A stretch of 64,000 nt of DNA. It comes from Pelodictyon luteolum (lineage in GTDB: Bacteria; Bacteroidota; Chlorobiia; Chlorobiales; Chlorobiaceae). Made by a program: the position numbers and the translations under genes. The stretch lies in assembly GCF_001622165.1 (NCBI RefSeq), contig NZ_LVWG01000032.1, positions 1 through 64,000 of the forward strand, written 5' to 3'. This document shows positions 9,094 through 18,176 of the stretch, in pieces (the stretch's first letter is position 1; every line of letters begins with the position of its first letter). The notes under the pieces are model-generated. The model saw nothing but the letters and a program-made list of their open reading frames with translations, was not told the origin of the DNA and did not search any database.

Positions 9094-9695
9094 AGAAAAC
9101 TGCGAAGACAGATACGGAGGACGCCTTCAAGTTCCGGAGTACATTTGGAGAACATTATTATGACGGATACGGTGCCCGGCATGAAACACCGCACATCGTC
9201 GCCTATACCGGCGAGGTTACAGCGGCAGGTCCCGGCAGAGTGCTGATTTCCAGCCCCCTTGGCTCATGCATAGCCGTCTGTGCATACGATCCGGGAACTC
9301 GAGTCGGAGGACTGGCGCATGTCATGCTGCCGGGAGTCCCTCCGGCACATGCTGAGACAGGAAAGGACCGCTATGCCGCCCATGCCCTCGAAACGCTCTT
9401 CAGCGTAATGCAGAACGAAGGGGCAGACCCGGGAAATCTTCTCATTTGCCTTATCGGCGGTGCCAATGTCCTAAGGCGCGAACACGATACCATACATATT
9501 GACAACCTACGATCACTGACCAGCCTCATCCTGCAAAGAAATCTCCCAATCTGTCGAACCATGACAGGAGGCAGTGAGCGGATGATGGCTAGAATGGAGA
9601 CAAAAACCGGCAGAATTTTCCAGACCACAGGAAACAACCCCGAAGAGATGCTTTTCGATTACTTCACCCACAATATCGAGAACCCCGACAATTAG
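9090..9695 (+). CDS. cheD: CheD-family protein (probable glutamine deamidase)
   Basis: CheD enzymes deamidate glutamines on chemoreceptors. The signature is intact: SSPLGSCIAVC with catalytic Cys60, and GGLAHVMLP with His77. The protein is about 200 residues. I choose ATG 9090 because it has a purine-rich ribosome site (AAAGAGAGG) and an ATGA overlap with the kinase gene; an open frame continues upstream but only as shadow. No chemoreceptor, CheA, CheW or CheR gene occurs in the window. A role in tuning the upstream kinases, rather than motility, is inference. Confidence 0.88.
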   Translation: MKKTAKTDTEDAFKFRSTFGEHYYDGYGARHETPHIVAYTGEVTAAGPGRVLISSPLGSCIAVCAYDPGTRVGGLAHVMLPGVPPAHAETGKDRYAAHALETLFSVMQNEGADPGNLLICLIGGANVLRREHDTIHIDNLRSLTSLILQRNLPICRTMTGGSERMMARMETKTGRIFQTTGNNPEEMLFDYFTHNIENPDN

Positions 9696-9762
9696 GATTT
9701 TCATCACGGCATCGTTAAGTTCAATTAAATTATGCAGTAAGTATCACAAAGACATCATCACC

Positions 9763-10140
9763 ATGGCCCAGCAAACAATCCTTCTCGTTGAAGACGAACC
9801 ACATACAAAAAGGCTGATTTCCTACGTCCTTGAGTCAAAAGGCTTTCATGTCATGGTCGCAGAAAACGGCAGTGTAGCCCTTGATATATGTAAAAACAAC
9901 GTGCCCGATCTCATTCTCTCTGATGTAATGATGCCGGTTATGGACGGACTTGAGCTCCGCAGAAAAGTGCTTCAGGACGCAGCACTGTCCGCAATTCCGT
10001 TCATCTTCCTTTCCGCCAGGGCACAGACGCATGAAATCATCAATGCAGAGAAACTCAACCCGATTGCATATATCACGAAGCCTGTCGAACCGGATGAAAT
10101 CACTAATATCATTAATGGTATCCTCAAAAAAAATTCATGA
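9763..10140 (+). CDS. Single-domain response regulator (CheY-like)
   Basis: A 125-residue stand-alone receiver domain. The acidic pocket is VEDEP, the phospho-acceptor is Asp54 in LILSDVMMP, the conserved Ser lies in FIFLSARAQ and the Lys in ITKPVEP. There is no output domain, so it must act by protein contact or as a phosphorelay intermediate. It follows cheD after 67 bp and is probably part of the same signalling locus. The mobile remnant begins only 44 bp after its stop codon. Confidence 0.9.
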   Translation: MAQQTILLVEDEPHTKRLISYVLESKGFHVMVAENGSVALDICKNNVPDLILSDVMMPVMDGLELRRKVLQDAALSAIPFIFLSARAQTHEIINAEKLNPIAYITKPVEPDEITNIINGILKKNS

Positions 10141-10184
10141 TGGGATGCATTGAATGGGGAGGGCTTAAGCCAGGATTAAGTATG

Positions 10185-11099
10185 ATCGGGTAACAGCGGC
10201 GTATTACTACGCCACCGTCCCCTCAGAACCCGGCGTACGACTTTCACCGTACCGGGCTCAAGCCTCGCAAAAGCACACAAGTGCACCCAGTAAGGATATA
10301 GTCCTTACCTCTACAGTAGAACCGCAGCCTGCTTGATCACAATGATCTTGATGGCGCACACATGGATATAAATCCACGTACATTTGCTTTCCATCATAAT
10401 GCAGGTTCTCCGGCATTTCTGTAGCGCGAGACCTCAAGGAAGTCTGCCTGCTTTCGCATGGGGTGATGTTGCAACCCCTATCTGGTCCATTACAGGCCAG
10501 CATTCGCTTTCTCCTTGATCTTCTGCCCACAGCTCCATGGTCATTCCTTGCGGTTTGATTGCCTTACAAATTGTAAGGCGGAACTATGGGTTTACCGTGT
10601 TCCGCAGATTGAACATGCGAACGAGTTAGGCCCCGTCTTTCCGCCGGCGGGAGTTATCGACCGTGTAGAGGAACACCGGTTACCTCTATCCAACCCGCTT
10701 ACCTTTTGGTTCGAGTGTTACAGTAGCTTTCACTCGTCACACTTTACGGCAGTTACGACGATTCACATATGTTGGCCATATCGCGCTCCCTCTTGCCCCT
10801 CTCCGCCTGCTACTGGCAGATTCAGCGTTCCCTCACGGGTCGGCCTACAGTTTTTCTGCGGGTACGTTTATCCGAGAGCTTCACACAAGTTGGTTACCCT
10901 GCTTGCATGTCTCGGTGAGGGCAACAGACGGCACTGCTGGTTCAAAGAACAGTTCAATTCTGCGACTTCACGTCGCACCCGGCGCAAGTGTACTAACGCC
11001 TCTTATGCGGACCGGCAAGGTTCTAAACTTTAGGGATGAGCGGGTTACGGCCTATGACGAGAAGGCTGGCAGGAGGTATACCGTCAGTCAGAAGCTCAC
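10185..11099 (-). mobile_element. Group II intron, ORF-poor (degenerate)
   Basis: Read on the minus strand, the element starts with GTGAGC (group II consensus GUGYG-like) at 11099. It ends in TACCCGAT at 10185. Near the 3' end, positions about 10225-10262 form a domain V hairpin: GAGCCCGGTACGGTGAAAGT paired with the following GTACGCCGGGTTC. This is followed by a domain VI stem with a bulged A (GGCGTAGTAATACGCC). An internal hairpin TGCGACGTGAAGTCGCA near 10960-10977 matches a domain I element of lactococcal-type introns. The length of about 915 nt leaves no room for a reverse transcriptase; only a short open remnant lies around 10258-10560. Any mobility would need a maturase in trans. Domain V makes the group II assignment strong; the exact 5' boundary is inferred from the resolvase break. 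Confidence 0.85.
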
Positions 11100-11626
11100 C
11101 CGACACTGATGCTGAGGTTCTTGCTCATTTTCTTTGCCATCTGCACCTTCGGATCATCAGCAGTGATCTTCGGCCGCCCCCCCTTCTTGCCTTTTGACCG
11201 GGCGGCCTTCAACCCTGCCTGCGCCCGCTCCTGGATCAATCGCCGCTCGAATTGCGCCAGGGTAGCGAAGATGTTGAACACCATCTCGCCGGACGCGGTG
11301 GTGGTATCAATACCGCCGTCACTGATTGAGCGGAACCCTACTCCCCGGCCCTTCAGCTCTTCGACGATCTCGATGAGGTGTTTCAGGGACCGGCCGAGTC
11401 GGTCCAGCCGCCAGATGACGAGCGTATCCCCTGCCTGCAGTTCCGTCATGCAGGCTGCGAGACCCGGCCGTTCCGTTTTTGCTCCACTTGCCTTGTCGAT
11501 GAAGATGAGTTTGTCAGGTATGCCGGCTTGCTTCAGGGCATCAAGCTGCAGGTTGAGTTCCTGACCGGTAGTCGAGACTCGGGCATAGCCTATCTGCCTT
11601 CCGGTTTTTGTTGTTGTATCGGTCAT
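11096..11626 (-). pseudogene. Serine recombinase (Tn3-type resolvase), 3'-truncated by a group II intron
   Basis: The N-terminal catalytic domain is intact: [18 protein letters not shown] with nucleophile Ser18, then WRLDRLGRS and [16 protein letters not shown]. The start of the DNA-binding linker (KGGRPKIT) is present. The protein then stops at SISVG, where family members continue with a helix-turn-helix of about 15-20 residues (typically beginning DICKTLG). The break coincides with the GTGAG start of the intron, and the TGA stop lies inside the intron. No matching 3' exon follows at the intron's other end. The gene could make a 176-residue protein without a complete DNA-binding domain, so I treat it as inactivated. 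Confidence 0.8.
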
Positions 11627-12111
11627 TCTTTAAAACGGCTTGTTTTTATGGGTAGATGGACTATAGAAATACAGTACGCATTTATAAGACAGATACGGCC
11701 CGGAAAAGGGGGCATTTCTACCCCCTTACCAGCTGTCTCATAACACGACCGCTTCGCAATGACACTGCTCGGCATTTGAGGGGCCTTCCAAAGGCGCCTG
11801 AAAATGTCGCGAAACTCATTCATCACATAAAAGTCCGGAAGGCAGAGGCTTTGTAAATTCAATGTACGGGCTCATCACGGGCTTATTTGACCCTCATCCG
11901 GGTCACAGGCACAAAAAAAGACAACGCCAAAAGCATCACCGCCGCCGCGTGAGGGCCAATCGTGTCTTTTCTGCAACAATGAAGGTGGCGGTTCAGGGAT
12001 TCAGGCTCCCAGCTTGTTTTTCTCAAAAGCCCTGCGTATGATGAAGGAACAGGTAGGGAAATGCCGCCGCCCGCGGCAGGAATTCCACGAACCCCAAGAC
12101 GGAGGAGCACC
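11627..12111. other. Non-coding stretch upstream of the resolvase remnant
   Basis: No convincing gene is seen here. At 11660-11691 there is an AT-rich imperfect dyad (TTATAAAT ... ATTTCTATA on the minus strand) immediately upstream of the resolvase start, which is where a res site would lie. A simple hairpin GGGGG-N8-CCCCC sits at 11708-11725. The rest may be transposon debris, but no terminal inverted repeats or target duplication were identified. Confidence 0.4.
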
Positions 12112-12594
12112 ATGCATCTCATCCGCCGCCCGCATTCCGCACGCCCCCTTCTCGAGCTCGTAGGAGAAGGAGAGGGACTATACACCGAATTCAAGCGGAA
12201 AGTCCACTCACCCCAGAAAATCGCCCGTCCAATAGCCGCATTCGCCAACACCGGCGGAGGCGTCATGCTCATCGGCATTGACGATGACGGAAGCATTGTC
12301 GGCATCCAGAGTGAAAAAGAAGCGCTTGAAGTCGTCTATGAGGCAATCCGCCACCATATCGACCCCGTCCCCGACGTCGACGCCTACATTGAAATGCACC
12401 GCCGGCGTATGGTTCTGGCCATTGTCGTCCCCGAAAGCGCCCGGAAGCCCCACTTCCACCTCAGCACGGCCATCGACAGCAACACGGGGAAATCCTGTAC
12501 GGTACGGAAGGTCTATTTCAGGGAAGGGAGCTGCAGCAGGGCGATGACAGACGAAGCCGCCTTCCGCATGAAGTCAGCGGCCGGCTGCAGGTGA
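12112..12594 (+). CDS. AlbA_2 (Schlafen-like) domain protein
   Basis: A 160-residue protein with the AlbA_2/divergent AAA-4 signature: EGLYTEFKRKVHSP, then IAAFANTGGGVMLIGIDDDGSIVGI. Such domains occur in predicted nucleic-acid-binding or NTP-binding regulators; the biochemical role is not settled. ATG 12112 is chosen because GGAGGAG at 12101-12107 gives good spacing, while the upstream ATG at 12061 lacks one. It follows the mobile remnant and is convergent with the next gene, one base apart. Nothing shows what it acts on. Confidence 0.8.
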   Translation: MHLIRRPHSARPLLELVGEGEGLYTEFKRKVHSPQKIARPIAAFANTGGGVMLIGIDDDGSIVGIQSEKEALEVVYEAIRHHIDPVPDVDAYIEMHRRRMVLAIVVPESARKPHFHLSTAIDSNTGKSCTVRKVYFREGSCSRAMTDEAAFRMKSAAGCR

Positions 12595-13386
12595 TCAGGC
12601 ACCGACCATGGCTTCAAAAAAGGAGATGGACTGTTGCAGGCAGGCAAAGTTATGCTGTTCAAGAGGCGGTTCGAGGGTCAGGCGGAACAGCATGAACCGG
12701 CCTGCAACCGTCGTCAGCTGAAGCACGCTGATGGCATCGCCGACTGCATATACTTTCGCCAGGAGGCCTGGCTTTGAAATGTCCCTGATCACCCTCGCAT
12801 CTCCATAGATCCTTGCCATATCCTCCGTAGCTGCATTGAACTCCTGATGGACCGGTTCAGGGGTCTGCCGGATATCGAGCGCCACCAGTTCCTTGTCGTA
12901 GACAAAGAGGGTGCCCCTCATCTGGGGCCCATCATAGGAAACGCTCACCCCGAGACCGGGATTTTCCACCTCGTTGTCGATCATGCCGGTATAGTGAACC
13001 CAACCGATTTCGTAGGGAAGAGAGAGGGCTGCCCGATCCCCCAGATAGATCATCGGGATCGGCGTCTTTTCGGATGGAGAAACAGCTCTGGACACATCAA
13101 AGTAAACGCTGCGCGTTTCGATGATTACCTGTTCTCCCTCGACACGCTTGACCTCATAGTCCAGCTTCTCCACGTCGCCATGAAGCCCTCTGGCAACCTC
13201 TTTATGGACAGTATTCCAGTACAGCCCGAGTTTGGTGGAAAGCGCGTGGACCACTTCCATCTCCACCCTCGCTGCCACCATGGAATCCGTCACATCGACA
13301 ATCACCGGATCGTCATAAGCCATACCGGACCCTCCCGATATGGGGAGGTCGCGTCCGGTTGCGTTCTTAATGATTTCCCTCAGCAT
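12595..13386 (-). CDS. Conserved-looking hypothetical protein, 263 residues
   Basis: I do not recognise the family. The protein is soluble, acidic and without signal peptide or membrane segment. It alternates beta-strand-like segments (VIIETRSVYFDV, RGTLFVYDKELVALDIRQ) with helical ones, and ends in LQQSISFFEAMVG. Codon use matches its neighbours, so it appears a genuine resident gene. It lies 18 bp downstream of the epimerase gene on the same strand, which suggests cotranscription. Confidence 0.65.
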   Translation of the reverse strand: MLREIIKNATGRDLPISGGSGMAYDDPVIVDVTDSMVAARVEMEVVHALSTKLGLYWNTVHKEVARGLHGDVEKLDYEVKRVEGEQVIIETRSVYFDVSRAVSPSEKTPIPMIYLGDRAALSLPYEIGWVHYTGMIDNEVENPGLGVSVSYDGPQMRGTLFVYDKELVALDIRQTPEPVHQEFNAATEDMARIYGDARVIRDISKPGLLAKVYAVGDAISVLQLTTVAGRFMLFRLTLEPPLEQHNFACLQQSISFFEAMVGA

Positions 13387-13404
13387 GCAGCAGCACTTGA
13401 ATTG

Positions 13405-14418
13405 TCAGCCGTTGATGCCGTAGTACTCACGATACCATGCAACAAACCGCCTGATACCGTCATCAACGGTGGTTGAAGGCTTGTACTGCACATCCTCGAT
13501 CAGCTGGTCCACATCGGCGTAGGTGTCGGGCACGTCACCGGGCTGGAGCGGAAGCATCTCCTTTTCAGCAGTCCGGCCGAGCTCTCGCTCAAGGGCTGCG
13601 ATATAGTCCATCAGCTCGACGGGTTTACTGTTGCCGATGTTGTATACCCTCCAGGGCGCGCGGCTGGAACCGGGATCGGGTTTTGCCCCCGACCACAGCG
13701 GGTTCGGCTCTGCCACATGGTCGAGGGTACGGATGACCCCCTCGACGATGTCGTCGATGTAGGTGAAGTCGCGACGGTGTTTGCCGTAGTTGAAGACTTT
13801 GATCGGCTTGCCCTTCAGGATGGCGTCGGTGAAAAGGAACAGCGCCATGTCGGGCCTGCCCCACGGGCCGTAAACGGTAAAGAAACGCAGGCCGGTTGTC
13901 GGGAGCCGGTAAAGATGGCTGTAGGTGTGGGCCATCAGTTCGTTGGCCTTCTTGCTTGCGGCATACAGCGAAAGAGGATGGTCGACATTGTCATGCACCG
14001 AGAACGGCATGGTTTCGTTGGCGCCGTATACCGAGCTTGATGAAGCATAAACCAGATGCCGGACACCGTTGTGTCGGCACCCCTCAAGAATGTTGATGAA
14101 CCCGACAATGTTGCTTTCGATGTAGGAGTGCGGGTTGGTGATGGAGTAGCGCACGCCGGCCTGGGCGGCAAGATTGACGACCCGGTCGAATTTCCCCCGG
14201 GCAAACAGTTCCTCCATCGCCTTCCTGTCGGCAATATCGGCCTCAACAAAGGTGAATGCCTCGTGCGGGGTAAGCTGTTGGAGGCGGGCCTCCTTCAGCG
14301 AGACCTCATAATAGTCGTTCATGTTGTCGACCCCCGTTACACAATCGCCTCGCTCGAGCAGTCTCCCCGAGACGCTGGAGCCTATAAATCCGGCAGCGCC
14401 GGTCACCAGTACATTCAT
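13405..14418 (-). CDS. NAD-dependent sugar epimerase (UDP-glucuronate 4-epimerase type)
   Basis: A short-chain dehydrogenase-type sugar nucleotide epimerase of 337 residues. The Rossmann motif [10 protein letters not shown] is at residues 7-16. The catalytic residues are in YASSSSVYG and YAASKKANE, and [17 protein letters not shown] is typical of UDP-glucuronate/galacturonate 4-epimerases. The start ATG 14418 gives [13 protein letters not shown]; the frame upstream is non-conserved. It would provide UDP-galacturonate or a related sugar for lipopolysaccharide or capsule. Substrate specificity is inferred from family resemblance only. Confidence 0.88.
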   Translation of the reverse strand: MNVLVTGAAGFIGSSVSGRLLERGDCVTGVDNMNDYYEVSLKEARLQQLTPHEAFTFVEADIADRKAMEELFARGKFDRVVNLAAQAGVRYSITNPHSYIESNIVGFINILEGCRHNGVRHLVYASSSSVYGANETMPFSVHDNVDHPLSLYAASKKANELMAHTYSHLYRLPTTGLRFFTVYGPWGRPDMALFLFTDAILKGKPIKVFNYGKHRRDFTYIDDIVEGVIRTLDHVAEPNPLWSGAKPDPGSSRAPWRVYNIGNSKPVELMDYIAALERELGRTAEKEMLPLQPGDVPDTYADVDQLIEDVQYKPSTTVDDGIRRFVAWYREYYGING

Positions 14419-14689
14419 TGCAATGCAGTCGTTTTGTGCGTTATGCCCCGTCGGGCGGAGTGATAGGCCAGTACTCAAGTATAGGAACAATTATGGGGCC
14501 CTACAAGGCAAAAAAGCCCCGAAACAATGACCGGAGAGGGCAAAAAAAGATGAACGCTGTCGAGAGAGCATCATATTTTCTTCATAAATGTAATTTTTTA
14601 AGGCTCATAATATTTATTTCCATAAAAAATTAAGTATATATAGGGCGAGGGTTGCAAAAGTCCCCGCAAACAATAGTAAACAGACGGAC

Positions 14690-16138
14690 ATGAAGCGTTT
14701 TTTCGACAACTACGATGCTGATGCATCCCGGTTTTTCGACGAGCTTGTCGCGCGGGAGGGAGGGCCGAGGCCCCATTATGAAAAGCTGCTCCGGCGGTTC
14801 GCCATGTTTTCACAGGAGGATGTGAAAACAAGGAGGGAGATGACGAACATCTTCTTCCGCAGCCAGGGCATCACCTTCACCGTCTACGGTCTTGAGGAGG
14901 GCATTGAGAGGATCTTCCCCTTCGACCTCATTCCGAGGGTCATCCCGGCGGCGGAATGGGCGCTTATCGAACGGGGGCTCGCCCAGAGGATTGCGGCGTT
15001 GAACCTCTTTCTCTACGACATCTACCATACCCAGAATATCCTGCGCGACAAGGTCATTCCGGCAGAACTCATACTCGGCAGCCAGCATTTCCGCCGCGAG
15101 TTCGTCGGCGTCACCCCGCCGCAGGGCATATACATCCACGTTGCCGGCAGCGACATCATCCGGGACGGGGAAGGCCGGTATCTGGTGCTTGAGGACAACC
15201 TCCGGACCCCGAGCGGTGTCTCCTACATGCTGCAGAACCGTCAGGCGATGAAACGGGCCTTCCCGGTTCTTTTCAGCCAGTACAAGGTGCGCCCCGTGGA
15301 AGACTACCCGCAGGAGCTGCTCCGCACCCTTCAGGAAGTGAGCCCGCCGCTCCAGAGGGAACCCAACGTCGTGGTGCTCACCCCGGGCATCTATAACTCC
15401 GCATACTTCGAACACAGCTTCCTTGCCCGTCAGATGGGCGTGGAGCTCACCGAGGGCCGTGACCTCGTCGTAAACGACAATGTCGTCTACAAACGGACCA
15501 CACGGGGACTTGAACGGGTCGATGTGATCTACCGGCGCGTCGACGATGCCTATCTCGATCCGCTCTGCTTCAGGCCCGACTCCAAGCTCGGGGTCGCAGG
15601 GCTCATCAATGCCTACCGGAAAGGCAATGTGACTCTGGCTAATGCCATCGGCACCGGCATTGCCGACGACAAGGTCATATACAGCTTCGTGCCGAAGATG
15701 ATCAAATACTACCTCGGGGAGGACCCCGTGCTCGAAAACGTCCCGACCTGGCTGCCGGGAACCCCGTCCGACATGAAGTATATCCTTGAGCATCTTGACG
15801 AGCTGGTGGTCAAGTCCGCCAACGAATCCGGCGGATACGGCATGCTGATCGGACCCGAGTCGACTGCGCAGGAGCAGGAACAGTTCAGGGAACTCATCGT
15901 GGCAAATCCCCGCAACTACATCGCACAGCCGACCATATCGCTCTCGCGCCATCCGAGCCTCCTCAACGACTCTGAGATGTACGGATGCCACATCGATCTG
16001 CGCCCGTATGTGCTGACCGGAAAAAAGACCACGATCGTACCCGGTGGGCTGACCCGCGTGGCGCTCAAGCGAGGTTCGCTGGTCGTCAACTCCTCGCAGG
16101 GCGGGGGCAGCAAAGACACCTGGGTCGTCGACGAATAA
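14690..16138 (+). CDS. Circularly permuted ATP-grasp type 2 protein
   Basis: A 482-residue predicted ATP-dependent carboxylate-amine/thiol ligase of the permuted ATP-grasp family (DUF404/DUF407). Recognisable segments are [30 protein letters not shown], the metal/ATP region [33 protein letters not shown], and [14 protein letters not shown]. It is the first of three genes (ATP-grasp, alpha-E, transglutaminase) that occur together in many bacteria and are predicted to make or modify a peptide or amide product. The product is unknown. Downstream spacing of 26 bp supports an operon. Confidence 0.88.
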   Translation: MKRFFDNYDADASRFFDELVAREGGPRPHYEKLLRRFAMFSQEDVKTRREMTNIFFRSQGITFTVYGLEEGIERIFPFDLIPRVIPAAEWALIERGLAQRIAALNLFLYDIYHTQNILRDKVIPAELILGSQHFRREFVGVTPPQGIYIHVAGSDIIRDGEGRYLVLEDNLRTPSGVSYMLQNRQAMKRAFPVLFSQYKVRPVEDYPQELLRTLQEVSPPLQREPNVVVLTPGIYNSAYFEHSFLARQMGVELTEGRDLVVNDNVVYKRTTRGLERVDVIYRRVDDAYLDPLCFRPDSKLGVAGLINAYRKGNVTLANAIGTGIADDKVIYSFVPKMIKYYLGEDPVLENVPTWLPGTPSDMKYILEHLDELVVKSANESGGYGMLIGPESTAQEQEQFRELIVANPRNYIAQPTISLSRHPSLLNDSEMYGCHIDLRPYVLTGKKTTIVPGGLTRVALKRGSLVVNSSQGGGSKDTWVVDE

Positions 16139-16164
16139 ACGGAACACCAACCAACCACCCCATT

Positions 16165-17247
16165 ATGCTGAGCCGTGTCGCCGAATCACTTTTCTGGATG
16201 AGCAGGTACGTTGAACGTGCAGAGAACACTGCGCGCTTTCTGGACGTGAACTTCAACCTCCTGCTTGACCTCAACCGCATCACGACGGTTGAAACCCCCG
16301 ACTGCTGGATCGCCCTTATACTCGTCACCAGCGACCGGGAGAAGTTCGACAGCCTGTATGGCCAGTACGGAGCCGAAACGGTCACCGACTATCTCGTCTT
16401 CAACCGCAACAACCCGAACTCCATCATCTCCTGCATCGGTCTGGCCAGAGAGAACGCCCGGAGCGTGATTGAGAGCATTTCAAGCGAAATGTGGGAGCAG
16501 ATCAACAACCTCTACCACTACCTGCAGACCGTCACCCCGCAGAGCGTGCAGAACGATCCGTTCAGCTTCTACCGTGAGATCAAGAACGCCTCGCACCTCT
16601 TCCAGGGCATCACCGACAGTACCTTCCCGCGAAACGAAGGCTGGGACTTCGTGCAGATCGCCAAATACCTGGAACGGGCTGATAACGCCGCCCGGTTGAT
16701 CGACGTGAAATACCACATGCTTGAAACAAGCCATGCCGGCCACGGTGACGTGGTCAGCGGATCGGTGGACATCCTCCAGTGGATGGCGGTCCTGAAAAGC
16801 TGCAGTGCGCTTGAAGCCTTCCGGAAAGTATATTTCGCGCGCATAAAGCCGCAGAGCATCCTGGAGTTCCTCATTCTCGACCGGACCTTCCCGCGCAGCA
16901 TCAACTTCTCCGTCTGCGCCGCAAAAGATGCGCTCTGGCGACTCTCGGGCGGCTCTGCGGGACGCTCGTTCAACAGTGCAGACCGGCTCATCGGAAAAAT
17001 GGAGGCGGAGCTGAGCTACACCACGATGGACGATATTGCCTCTAAAGGCCTCCACAGCTACCTTGCAGGACTTGAACAGGGAATCATGGATGTCGGCGAG
17101 CAGACCCACCTTACTTATTTCGCCTACCACACCCCGGAAATAGAACCGGTCGAGGAGGGGCTCCGTACCACATTCAGCGGCAACGGAGGAAAACGGGCCG
17201 AATGGAGCCAGGCCCAGCAGCAGCAACAGCAGGCATACTGCCGATAA
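16165..17247 (+). CDS. Alpha-E domain protein (DUF403)
   Basis: A 360-residue mainly helical protein. The N-terminus MLSRVAESLFWMSRYVERAENTAR is characteristic of the alpha-E family, and RNEGWDFVQIAKYLERADN is an internal repeat of the same pattern. I start at ATG 16165; the frame upstream overlaps the ATP-grasp gene and is shadow. The C-terminus ends in a glutamine run (QAQQQQQQ). In known clusters it is always beside the permuted ATP-grasp and transglutaminase genes and may act as a scaffold or accessory enzyme. Confidence 0.88.
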   Translation: MLSRVAESLFWMSRYVERAENTARFLDVNFNLLLDLNRITTVETPDCWIALILVTSDREKFDSLYGQYGAETVTDYLVFNRNNPNSIISCIGLARENARSVIESISSEMWEQINNLYHYLQTVTPQSVQNDPFSFYREIKNASHLFQGITDSTFPRNEGWDFVQIAKYLERADNAARLIDVKYHMLETSHAGHGDVVSGSVDILQWMAVLKSCSALEAFRKVYFARIKPQSILEFLILDRTFPRSINFSVCAAKDALWRLSGGSAGRSFNSADRLIGKMEAELSYTTMDDIASKGLHSYLAGLEQGIMDVGEQTHLTYFAYHTPEIEPVEEGLRTTFSGNGGKRAEWSQAQQQQQQAYCR

Positions 17248-17259
17248 CAAGAGAGGACT

Positions 17260-18078
17260 ATGATACTCAAAGTCGAACACAGGACGCTTTTCGAATACGA
17301 CGTCCCCATCTATGAAACGGCAACGGAGGTTCGCCTGCACCCGCACACCGGACAGACCTCGAGGCAGCGCTGCACCAGCTTCACCCTGCAGCTTGACCCG
17401 CCCGCGCCGATTTTCGAGTACACCGACTTCTATGGCAACAAGGTTCACCACTTCAATCTCCTGCAGAGCCACAGACGGGTCAGCATCTTCGGCACCTCGG
17501 TCGTAGAGACCGGAACCGGACGGGCAGGAAGGGAGGAAAACGAAGAGATCCTCCTTCTGGACTTTTCCGCCGAGAGCCGGTTCGTTCACTTCGATGCCGC
17601 AATACGCTCCTTCATAGAAGCTCTGCCGCACACCGATGAGCCTGAAGCCCTTGCCGCATCCATCTGCCGCAAGATCAACGACACGTTCATCTATGAACCC
17701 GGAGCAACAGACGTCCACAGCACCAGCACCGTAGTGATGGCGCTCGGCCGGGGCGTCTGCCAGGATTTCGCACATATCATGCTCGCCGCATGCCGGAGTC
17801 TCGGCATTCCTGCGCGCTATGTGAGCGGCTACCTCTACGGCGGAAGCACCCCTGAAGGGCATGACGAAGCCAGCCATGCATGGTGCGAGGTCTGGTGCGG
17901 GCCCGAAAAAGGATGGGTCGGCATGGACCCCACCCACAGCTCGATCATTGCGGACGAACGCTACATCAGGATCGGCTCGGGCCGTGACTATGCCGACGTC
18001 CCACCGGTTCGGGGAACATGGAAAGGCAATGCCAGGGAAACGCTCGGCGTATCGGTTCGGGTGACGGAAATCGGGTAG
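17260..18078 (+). CDS. Transglutaminase-like domain protein
   Basis: A 272-residue protein of the bacterial transglutaminase-like (cysteine protease fold) family. The N-terminal beta-rich domain starts MILKVEHRTLFEYD. The catalytic triad is visible: Cys in GRGVCQDFAHIML, His in EASHAWCEVW and Asp in GMDPTHS. These proteins more often hydrolyse or transfer peptide amides than crosslink. It is the last gene of the ATP-grasp/alpha-E triad, 12 bp after the previous stop, and may cleave or release the ligase product. Confidence 0.88.
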   Translation: MILKVEHRTLFEYDVPIYETATEVRLHPHTGQTSRQRCTSFTLQLDPPAPIFEYTDFYGNKVHHFNLLQSHRRVSIFGTSVVETGTGRAGREENEEILLLDFSAESRFVHFDAAIRSFIEALPHTDEPEALAASICRKINDTFIYEPGATDVHSTSTVVMALGRGVCQDFAHIMLAACRSLGIPARYVSGYLYGGSTPEGHDEASHAWCEVWCGPEKGWVGMDPTHSSIIADERYIRIGSGRDYADVPPVRGTWKGNARETLGVSVRVTEIG

Positions 18079-18120
18079 CCGGAATAACCGGGGGCATTTC
18101 CTATTTTATTTCTCTCTTCG

Positions 18121-18146
18121 GCTGGTTACCTTCCTTGGTAACCAGC
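18121..18146 (+). promoter_or_regulatory. Perfect hairpin upstream of tgt
   Basis: GCTGGTTACC and GGTAACCAGC form a perfect 10-bp stem around TTCCTT, 30 bp before the tgt start and 42 bp after the transglutaminase stop. No T-run follows on the plus strand, so it is not a standard terminator. Confidence 0.45.
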
Positions 18147-18176
18147 AACAGGCCCATACGACCAGCCCCCTCCTCC

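Noticed and set aside
10972-10978. GTGCGAC at this position as the 5' end of the intron
   Set aside because: The hairpin there matches an internal domain I element, and the resolvase break at 11099 gives a better 5' boundary starting GTGAG.
10258-11033. Open frames on both strands across 10258-11033
   Set aside because: They lie inside the group II intron; domain V/VI structure explains the sequence better, and neither strand encodes reverse transcriptase motifs.
14810-16150. 446-codon minus-strand open frame opposite the ATP-grasp gene
   Set aside because: The plus strand carries recognisable ATP-grasp motifs and operon spacing; the minus frame is a high-GC shadow.
16480-17937. 485-codon minus-strand open frame opposite the alpha-E and transglutaminase genes
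   Set aside because: Both plus-strand genes have clear family motifs across the same region.
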